Shown one piece after another: positions 1-4,113 of a stretch of 7,807 bases of DNA. Made by a program: the position numbers and the translations under genes. A model generated the notes under the pieces. The model made no database searches. It was not told where the DNA came from and saw only the letters and a program-made list of their open reading frames with translations. Positions within the stretch are counted from its first letter, which is position 1; each line of letters opens with the position of its first letter. Source of the DNA: Candidatus Aminicenantota bacterium (GTDB lineage: Bacteria; Acidobacteriota; Aminicenantia; Aminicenantales; Aminicenantaceae); the NCBI GenBank assembly GCA_030670375.1, contig DAOVBT010000080.1, positions 1 to 7,807 of the forward strand, in the 5' to 3' direction.

Positions 1-209
1 TCAATATGCGCTATCTGGATCGTCAACCCTCGCTCCTTCTCCTCCGGCGCATTGTCTATCTTGTCAAACTCTATATACTCCACCGATCCCATCTTCTTGT
101 TCAATACTTTCGTTATCGCACTCGTCAATGTCGTCTTCCCATGGTCCACATGCCCAACTGTCCCTATGTTCAAATGCGGCTTCGTCCTCTCAAACTTTGC
201 CTTCGCCAT
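1..209 (-). CDS. tuf: Elongation factor Tu, N-terminal part (gene runs off the left edge)
   Basis: EF-Tu is the cytoplasmic GTPase that delivers aminoacyl-tRNA to the ribosomal A site. Only the first 69 codons of a ~395-400-residue protein are present. The product begins MAKAKFERTKPHLNIGTVGH. The P-loop GHVDHGKT lies at residues 19-26, and the switch I stretch ERGLTIQIAH at 59-68 contains the conserved Thr that binds Mg2+ with GTP. The start is firm: AGGAGG lies 8 nt upstream and the MAKxKFxRxKPHxNIGTxGH opening is diagnostic. It follows tRNA-Thr(GGU) by about 45 nt and should be co-transcribed with the four tRNAs, as in the tRNA-tufB arrangement. Two oddities: the usual G-I-T-I reads G-L-T-I, and codon use is unusual for a highly expressed gene (five of seven Ile codons are ATA, four of five Gly codons GGG). 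Identity is near certain; whether a second tuf copy exists cannot be seen here. Confidence 0.97.
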   Translation of the reverse strand, partial: MAKAKFERTKPHLNIGTVGHVDHGKTTLTSAITKVLNKKMGSVEYIEFDKIDNAPEEKERGLTIQIAHI

Positions 210-254
210 TTTTTTTGCCTCCTATCGCTTAAATCGAACCAACCCTTTTTACAA

Positions 255-327
255 AGCCCACGACCAGATTTGAACTGGTGACCCCGTCCTTACCAAGGAC
301 GTGCTCTACCAACTGAGCTACGTGGGC
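255..327 (-). tRNA. tRNA-Thr (anticodon GGU)
   Basis: The 73-nt cloverleaf reads on the minus strand. The acceptor stem GCCCACG pairs with CGTGGGC, the D-arm contains AGCTCAGTTGGTAGAGC, and the anticodon stem CGTCC/GGACG carries the loop TTGGTAA (anticodon GGT). The T-arm has GTTCAAATC. The discriminator base is U and no 3' CCA is encoded, so CCA must be added by nucleotidyltransferase. It decodes ACC/ACU and is the last tRNA before tuf. Confidence 0.97.
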
Positions 328-346
328 ATCCACGCACTAAAAATAA

Positions 347-419
347 AGCGGGAAACGGGACTCGAACCCGCGACTAACGGCTTGGAAGGCCGTTGCTCTA
401 CCAACTGAGCTATTCCCGC
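347..419 (-). tRNA. tRNA-Gly (anticodon UCC)
   Basis: The 73-nt cloverleaf has acceptor stem GCGGGAA/TTCCCGC, the D-arm AGCTCAGTTGGTAGAGC, and an anticodon stem with ACGGCC/GGCCGT around a loop containing TCC. The T-arm carries GTTCGAGTC. The discriminator is U, as expected for bacterial tRNA-Gly, and CCA is not encoded. It decodes GGA/GGG. It lies about 20 nt upstream of tRNA-Thr(GGU) in the same transcript. Confidence 0.97.
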
Positions 420-428
420 TTTCTCAAA

Positions 429-511
429 TGGGCAGGGAAGGATTCGAACCTCCGAAGGATTTCCCCAGCGGGTTTACAGCCCGCCCCATTTGACCACTTT
501 GGTACCTGCCC
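429..511 (-). tRNA. tRNA-Tyr (anticodon GUA)
   Basis: This 83-nt class II tRNA has a long variable arm (CTGGGGAAATCCTTCGG region), as expected for bacterial tRNA-Tyr. The acceptor stem is GGGCAGG/CCTGCCC with discriminator A. The anticodon loop CTGTAAA carries GTA and the T-arm has GTTCGAATC. CCA is not encoded. It sits between tRNA-Thr(UGU) and tRNA-Gly(UCC), the position of tyrU in the E. coli thrU-tyrU-glyT-thrT-tufB operon. Confidence 0.97.
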
Positions 512-552
512 TTATTATCAACAAAAGCCAATAGCCAAATCAGGCCATCAAA

Positions 553-625
553 AGCCAGCGAGAGGATTCGAACCCCCGACCCGCTGATTACAAATCAGCT
601 GCTCTACCAACTGAGCTACGCTGGC
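553..625 (-). tRNA. tRNA-Thr (anticodon UGU)
   Basis: The 73-nt cloverleaf has acceptor stem GCCAGCG/CGCTGGC, the D-arm AGCTCAGTTGGTAGAGC, and anticodon stem GCTGA/TCAGC around the loop TTTGTAA (anticodon TGT). The T-arm has GTTCGAATC. The discriminator is U and CCA is not encoded. It decodes ACA/ACG. It is the first gene of the tRNA-tuf transcript, about 130 nt downstream of the predicted transcription start. Confidence 0.97.
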
Positions 626-671
626 ATAATCTTCCGTCTGTAAGTTTGATCTGTTTTTTTTCGATTTTGGG

Positions 672-719
672 AATAAAAAAGAAGAGAAAGGGAGTTCCTT
701 CGCGCGACTTCTTTCTCTT
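672..719 (-). terminator. Terminator-like hairpin in the leader of the tRNA-tuf operon
   Basis: On the minus strand AAGAGAAAG (719-711) can pair with CTTTCTCTT (690-682). After a small internal bulge three more pairs form (707-709 with 693-695), leaving a loop of about 11 nt rich in CGCG. The 3' arm is followed by C and six T residues (681-675). This has the form of an intrinsic terminator but lies between the predicted promoter and the first tRNA, so it could act as an attenuator, a pausing hairpin or an RNase III-type processing site. The stem is AT-rich, so its strength as a terminator is doubtful. Confidence 0.4.
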
Positions 720-762
720 TTCCTACCTCTACAGTCTTAAGACATAAAAGAATACAGAGCTA

Positions 763-791
763 ATACTATAGAATCTTGCCTTTTTTGTCAA
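763..791 (-). promoter_or_regulatory. Sigma70-type promoter of the tRNA-tuf operon
   Basis: On the minus strand there is a perfect -35 box TTGACA (791-786) and, 17 nt further on, TAGTAT (768-763). A register with TATAGT (770-765) and a 15-nt spacer is also possible. Transcription would start near 756-758, giving a leader of about 130 nt before tRNA-Thr(UGU). A strong promoter fits the demand for tRNAs and EF-Tu. The -35 box begins only 20 nt past the stop codon of the anti-sigma gene, with no terminator visible between them, so some read-through into the tRNA operon is possible. Confidence 0.8.
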
Positions 792-810
792 GAAGATAAT
801 GTCACTATTT

Positions 811-1665
811 TTATTTGACCGCTTCGCGGGCTTTGTTTAACTTCTCCCGCAATTCTTTCAAAAAATCCTGCATAAAAATCAGATAGTTCGCCTGCTGATA
901 AACGGTGAGGTTTTCCTCCGAAAATTCCTCCCAAAGGAGAAGATCATCCTCCAAGTTCAACGTTTCATCCCAATCCGCAGTGATAAGCTTCTCGTTTATC
1001 GAAGCCGACACCAAGGAATCAAAAGCCTCTTGTAATACCAAGTCACTTCCCATGTCTTGATAAATTTCTTCCACGGCATTCCCGAAAGAAAAGACATAGA
1101 ATTCCTCATCTTGGAAATCTCCCTTTTCGTAAAAGACAAAGATCAGGATGAAGAGAGATAGCATGATGACACTAGCCGGGACAAAAATCCATTTGTTCCT
1201 GAACACATGCAAAACTCCCTTGTTCTTTTCTTCTTCAATCTCGATGAGAGCCGATCTCAGCCGCGATGAAAATTCCCGGCTTTCCGCGGGAGACACTTCA
1301 GGCGCATCCAAGTTCCTCGCTTCTTCGTTGATCTGCTCAATCCGATCCCGAAAGGCCCGGCAAGCAGGGCAGGTCTCGATGTGAGCTTGGATAATAGCTC
1401 TTTCCTTTTTTGAAATGGGACCATCTACACTGTCGGAAAGCCATTGCTCGATTTGTTGACATTTCATTCGTTTCCTCCCAAATAAGGAAGCAATTTTCTC
1501 TGAAGCATTTTTCTGGCCTTGAACATCCGCATCCTGCTGATTTTTAATCATCCACAAAACAGTCTGGAAAACCTTCTCTTGATGCCGGCGGGCCAGTTCT
1601 GTGAAAGCATCTCCATCTCCTTTCCTCGCATGAGCCACAAGTTGATCATCCGGCAATGCTTCCAT
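811..1665 (-). CDS. Fusion of ECF sigma factor N-terminus to a zinc-finger membrane anti-sigma factor
   Basis: The frame encodes 284 residues. Residues 1-47 (MEALPDDQLVAHARKGDGDA, then FTELARRHQEKVF) match the start of an ECF sigma factor up to the DADD-type motif of region 2. Residues 48-66 (V-Q-G-Q-K-N-A-S...) are probably out-of-frame sequence. From Met67 onward there is a full anti-sigma factor of 218 residues. In its own numbering it has Cys3 and the ZAS zinc motif His29-x3-Cys33-x2-Cys36, a helical cytoplasmic linker, one membrane helix at about 93-113, and an acidic outer domain at 114-218 with no motif I recognise. Such proteins hold their partner sigma at the membrane until a signal frees it. 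The fusion start has AAGGTG 6 nt upstream. The anti-sigma can also start by itself at 1467, behind GGGAGG. It faces away from purB and lies upstream of the tRNA-tuf promoter. Domain calls are secure; whether a fused protein is made is not. Confidence 0.8.
   Translation of the reverse strand: MEALPDDQLVAHARKGDGDAFTELARRHQEKVFQTVLWMIKNQQDADVQGQKNASEKIASLFGRKRMKCQQIEQWLSDSVDGPISKKERAIIQAHIETCPACRAFRDRIEQINEEARNLDAPEVSPAESREFSSRLRSALIEIEEEKNKGVLHVFRNKWIFVPASVIMLSLFILIFVFYEKGDFQDEEFYVFSFGNAVEEIYQDMGSDLVLQEAFDSLVSASINEKLITADWDETLNLEDDLLLWEEFSEENLTVYQQANYLIFMQDFLKELREKLNKAREAVK
1464..1665 (-). pseudogene. ECF sigma factor remnant with internal deletion and frame change
   Basis: The first ~47 codons encode the N-terminus of an ECF sigma factor. 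Read one base over, the last 21 codons (1526-1464) give MFKARKMLQRKLLPYLGGNE and then TGA, a typical end of sigma region 4 (compare SRxFKARKxLQxKL). That TGA overlaps the anti-sigma ATG as ATGA, the usual coupling of sigma and anti-sigma genes. Only about 67 of the ~180-190 residues normal for the family remain. The -10-binding part of region 2 and nearly all of region 4 are missing, so no working sigma factor can be made. The lost length must be 2 more than a multiple of three, which explains why the 5' part now reads in frame into the anti-sigma gene. An assembly error is the main alternative. Confidence 0.7.
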
Positions 1666-1716
1666 TTCACCTTTCCGTATCGTTAGACAAACATTTTATC
1701 AAATTCCTTTGTTTTT

Positions 1717-1752
1717 GGGGTTAAGCTTTTAAAAGTTCTCAAGCCTGACCCC
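1717..1752. repeat. Imperfect inverted repeat with GGGGTCAGGCTT-like arms
   Basis: GGGGTTAAGCTT (1717-1728) and AAGCCTGACCCC (1741-1752) form arms matching at 10 of 12 positions. They can pair with one G-T wobble and one mismatch around a 12-nt loop. The element ends 8 nt before the -35 box of the purB promoter. The right arm resembles short GGGGTCAGGCTTGA-type dispersed repeats that I associate, from memory, with REP/RAYT elements; this link is a guess. It could equally be an operator or a chance hairpin. Confidence 0.45.
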
Positions 1753-1760
1753 GTTTTGCG

Positions 1761-1789
1761 TTGACAGGAGGCGGGGTTGCTGATATGAT
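1761..1789 (+). promoter_or_regulatory. Sigma70-type promoter of purBSQL
   Basis: A perfect -35 box TTGACA (1761-1766), a 17-nt spacer and TATGAT (1784-1789, five of six consensus bases) lie just upstream of purB. Transcription would start near 1796, leaving a leader of only about 23 nt. That is too short for a purine riboswitch, so any control by purines should act through a repressor or elsewhere. The leader contains the purB ribosome binding site GAGGA at 1807-1811. Confidence 0.85.
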
Positions 1790-1818
1790 TTGACCTCAAT
1801 TTCAGTGAGGACAAACAG

Positions 1819-3120
1819 ATGATCAGACGATACACACGGCCTGAAATGGGAGCTATCTGGACGGAACAAAACAGGTATCAAAAGTGGTTGGATGTCGAAC
1901 TGGCTGTGTGTGAAGCTTGGCAAGAACTGGGAGAGATTCCTCCCGAAGCCTTGGATAGGATAAAGCAGAAAATAGGATTTTCTGTCGAACGGATCGAGGA
2001 AATCGAGCTAGTCGTTAAACACGACGTTCTGGCTTTTCTCCATTCTGTTGCAGAACATGTGGGAGATGATTCCCGGTACATCCATCTTGGGCTGACATCC
2101 TACGATGTGGTGGACACAGCTCTGTCCCTTCTCCTCAAGGAATCCTTGGAAAAAACGGCCGAAGAACTGGAAAGGCTCAAACAAATTCTCAAAGAACAGG
2201 CGCTGAAATACAAAAAAACACCGATCATGGGACGCACCCACGGGGTTCATGCTGAACCCATCACGTTCGGCGTGAAGATCCTCGTGTGGTACGAGGAAAT
2301 CAAGCGCCATATCGAACGAATTAAAAACGCCATCGATATCATGAGCGTAGGTCGGATCCAGGGTTCTGTCGGCACATACATTCATCTGGATCCCCGTGTG
2401 GAAACCATAGCTTTGGGTAAACTAGGTTTAAAACCCGCAAAGGTATCCACTCAAATTCTCCAACGCGACAGGCATGCGGAAGCCCTGTTTGTGCTCGCTC
2501 TTATCTGTTCCACTCTCGATAAAATCGCGGTCGAGATCCGCCACCTTCAGAAGACCGAAGTCAACGAGGTGGAAGAATCCTTTACCAAAGGACAAAAGGG
2601 ATCTTCTTCCATGCCCCACAAAAAAAATCCAGTCCGGTCAGAAAGGGTTTCCGGCCTAGCCCGAGTGACCAGATCAAACCTCCATGTAGCGTTGGAAAAC
2701 ATCCCTCTTTGGCACGAAAGAGATATCTCCCATTCGTCTGCCGAACGCGTGATTTTCCCCGATTCATTCATCATCACAGACTACCTTCTCTCTGAGACTG
2801 CCTCACTTGTCAAAAATTGGAATGTCCGTCCTGACAGGATGGAAAAAAATATACATCTTACAAAGGGCCTTATTTTTTCGCAACGTGTCATGCTGGCCCT
2901 CACTAAAAAGGATATTTCAAGAGAACAAGCCTATCAGCTTGTCCAAAAAAATAGCCTCGAAGCTTGGAACAAAAACCTGGATTTTAAAGACCTCATTCTC
3001 CAGGATCCAGAAATATCCGACATCCTTTCTAAGGAAGAAATTGCTGATTGTTTCACACTCGATCCGTATTTGGAAAAAATTGACTATATTTTTGACAAGG
3101 TTTTCGCCGATGAAAATTAG
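1819..3120 (+). CDS. purB: Adenylosuccinate lyase
   Basis: PurB is a cytoplasmic homotetrameric lyase. It removes fumarate from SAICAR to give AICAR in IMP synthesis and from adenylosuccinate to give AMP. The 433-residue product has the usual length for the short bacterial form and belongs to the fumarase/aspartase superfamily. Visible landmarks are RYTRPEM at 4-10, KHDV with catalytic-type His68, TSYD at 93-96, GRTHGVHAEP at 138-147 with the general acid/base His141, and the family signature GSSSMPHKKNP at 261-271, whose flexible loop holds the catalytic Ser. The ATG start is supported by GAGGA 7 nt upstream and by the family opening M-I-x-R-Y-T-R-P-E-M. It is the first gene of the pur operon, and its last 11 nt overlap purS. 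No damaged motif is seen. Confidence 0.97.
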   Translation: MIRRYTRPEMGAIWTEQNRYQKWLDVELAVCEAWQELGEIPPEALDRIKQKIGFSVERIEEIELVVKHDVLAFLHSVAEHVGDDSRYIHLGLTSYDVVDTALSLLLKESLEKTAEELERLKQILKEQALKYKKTPIMGRTHGVHAEPITFGVKILVWYEEIKRHIERIKNAIDIMSVGRIQGSVGTYIHLDPRVETIALGKLGLKPAKVSTQILQRDRHAEALFVLALICSTLDKIAVEIRHLQKTEVNEVEESFTKGQKGSSSMPHKKNPVRSERVSGLARVTRSNLHVALENIPLWHERDISHSSAERVIFPDSFIITDYLLSETASLVKNWNVRPDRMEKNIHLTKGLIFSQRVMLALTKKDISREQAYQLVQKNSLEAWNKNLDFKDLILQDPEISDILSKEEIADCFTLDPYLEKIDYIFDKVFADEN

Positions 3121-3352
3121 AGTTCTTGTTTCGTACAAAGACAGTGTTTTGGACCCACAGGGTCAGACCGTCAGGAATGCCCTCCTGACGATGGACTACG
3201 ATTTCGTGAAGAATATCAGGCAAGGCAAAGTATTCGAGATCGAAATCGAAGCTCTTTCCGATGAAAGGATAAAACAGGTTATCCCTGAACTCGCCGATAG
3301 GGTTTTGGCAAATCCCATAATCGAGAAATTCACCTGGGAGATTATTGAGTAA
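3110..3352 (+). CDS. purS: Phosphoribosylformylglycinamidine synthase subunit PurS
   Basis: PurS is the small structural subunit of the three-part FGAM synthase. It bridges PurQ and PurL and is needed for ammonia transfer between them. The 80-residue product matches the family length (about 80-85). It opens MKIRVLVSYKDSVLDPQGQT, carries the typical pattern LDPQGQTVRNAL at 14-25, continues with VRQGK-like NIRQGKVFEIEIEA at 35-48, and ends with NPIIEKFTWEIIE. The ATG overlaps the 3' end of purB by 11 nt (AAGG lies about 9 nt upstream), so translation is probably coupled. The same frame stays open upstream inside purB, so an automatic caller could extend this gene to 2807. The family opening shows that 3110 is the true start. 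Confidence 0.95.
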   Translation: MKIRVLVSYKDSVLDPQGQTVRNALLTMDYDFVKNIRQGKVFEIEIEALSDERIKQVIPELADRVLANPIIEKFTWEIIE

Positions 3353-4061
3353 GTTGAGGTTCGGTGTTGTCGTTTTCCCCGGTTCCAATTGCGACCATGA
3401 CACTTTCCATGTTCTCAGGAACGTTTACGGCCAAGATACGTTTTATCTCTGGCACAAAGACCATGACCTGAATAACGCTGACTGTATCATTCTACCTGGA
3501 GGATTTTCCTACGGAGATTACCTGCGGTCGGGCGCGATAGCCAAGTTCTCCCCCCTCATGAAAGAACTCCAGGAATTCGCACACGGGGGAGGGCTCGTGT
3601 TGGGCATTTGCAACGGTTTCCAAGTGCTTCTGGAACTGGGACTGCTCCCAGGAGCCATGCTCCGGAACAAAAACCTGAAGTTTCTCTGTGAGCATGTCCA
3701 CTTGAAGATGGAAAACGACCAAACGCCATTCACAAACCAATGGCAGGAAAATCGAGTGCTCAGGATCCCGATCGCCCATTTTGACGGAAACTACTATGCC
3801 TCCTCTGACACCATCGAAGAAATAAAAACCAACGACCAGATCGTATTCCGGTATGCGGACCGGGAAGGCCGAATCACGGAAGAAGCCAATGTGAATGGCT
3901 CGGTCGAAAACATTGCTGGCCTGGTCAACAAACAACGAAATGTTTTGGGCATGATGCCGCACCCTGAAAGGGCTTCGGAATCTCTTCTCGGAAGTAACGA
4001 TGGACAGGCTATCTTTAAATCGATTATTCATCACCTTACACATAGCCTGAATTATTCATAA
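3345..4061 (+). CDS. purQ: Phosphoribosylformylglycinamidine synthase subunit PurQ (glutaminase)
   Basis: PurQ is the class I glutamine amidotransferase subunit that releases ammonia from glutamine for PurL in step 4 of purine synthesis. From 3345 it is 238 residues. Landmarks are VVVFPGSNCDHD at 8-19, the oxyanion-hole stretch PGGFSYGDYLRSGAIA at 51-66, the nucleophile elbow GICNGFQ with Cys89, and PHPERA with His206 and Glu208 completing the triad. The start is a TTG. The one at 3345 has GGGAG 4 nt upstream and overlaps purS by 8 nt. A second TTG at 3354 gives M-R-F-G-V-V-V-F-P, closer to the common family opening, but its spacing from GGGAG is long (13 nt). No ATG or GTG is available at the right place. 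The overlaps suggest coupled translation and matched subunit amounts. Confidence 0.95.
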   Translation: MSKLRFGVVVFPGSNCDHDTFHVLRNVYGQDTFYLWHKDHDLNNADCIILPGGFSYGDYLRSGAIAKFSPLMKELQEFAHGGGLVLGICNGFQVLLELGLLPGAMLRNKNLKFLCEHVHLKMENDQTPFTNQWQENRVLRIPIAHFDGNYYASSDTIEEIKTNDQIVFRYADREGRITEEANVNGSVENIAGLVNKQRNVLGMMPHPERASESLLGSNDGQAIFKSIIHHLTHSLNYS

Positions 4062-4113
4062 AAATGCCAAAGGCGCACACGAATCTAGTTAGCCTGCTGG
4101 GAGCTAGTCGGTC

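Noticed and set aside
734..743. Perfect 10-bp palindrome GTCTTAAGAC in the tRNA-tuf leader
   Set aside because: Ten bases of palindrome without repetition or extension are easily due to chance, and no known operator was recognised.
1666..1716. Promoter for the sigma/anti-sigma gene on the minus strand
   Set aside because: GATAAAATG resembles a -10 region, but no acceptable -35 box lies at 16-18 nt, and no clear ECF-type GGAAC/TCT pair was found.
1790..1818. Purine riboswitch in the purB leader
   Set aside because: Only about 23 nt separate the predicted transcription start from the ATG, far too little for a riboswitch aptamer.
2807..3109. Upstream extension of the purS frame within purB
   Set aside because: The extension overlaps conserved purB coding sequence, and the PurS family starts at the MKIRVLVSYK opening at 3110.
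3492..4043. Open frame of 183 codons on the minus strand opposite purQ
   Set aside because: It is antisense to purQ with intact catalytic motifs, and its translation has no family-like pattern.
4084..4106. CTAG...CTAG short inverted ends before purL
   Set aside because: The complementarity is limited to about five bases, so a stable hairpin or terminator between purQ and purL is not supported.
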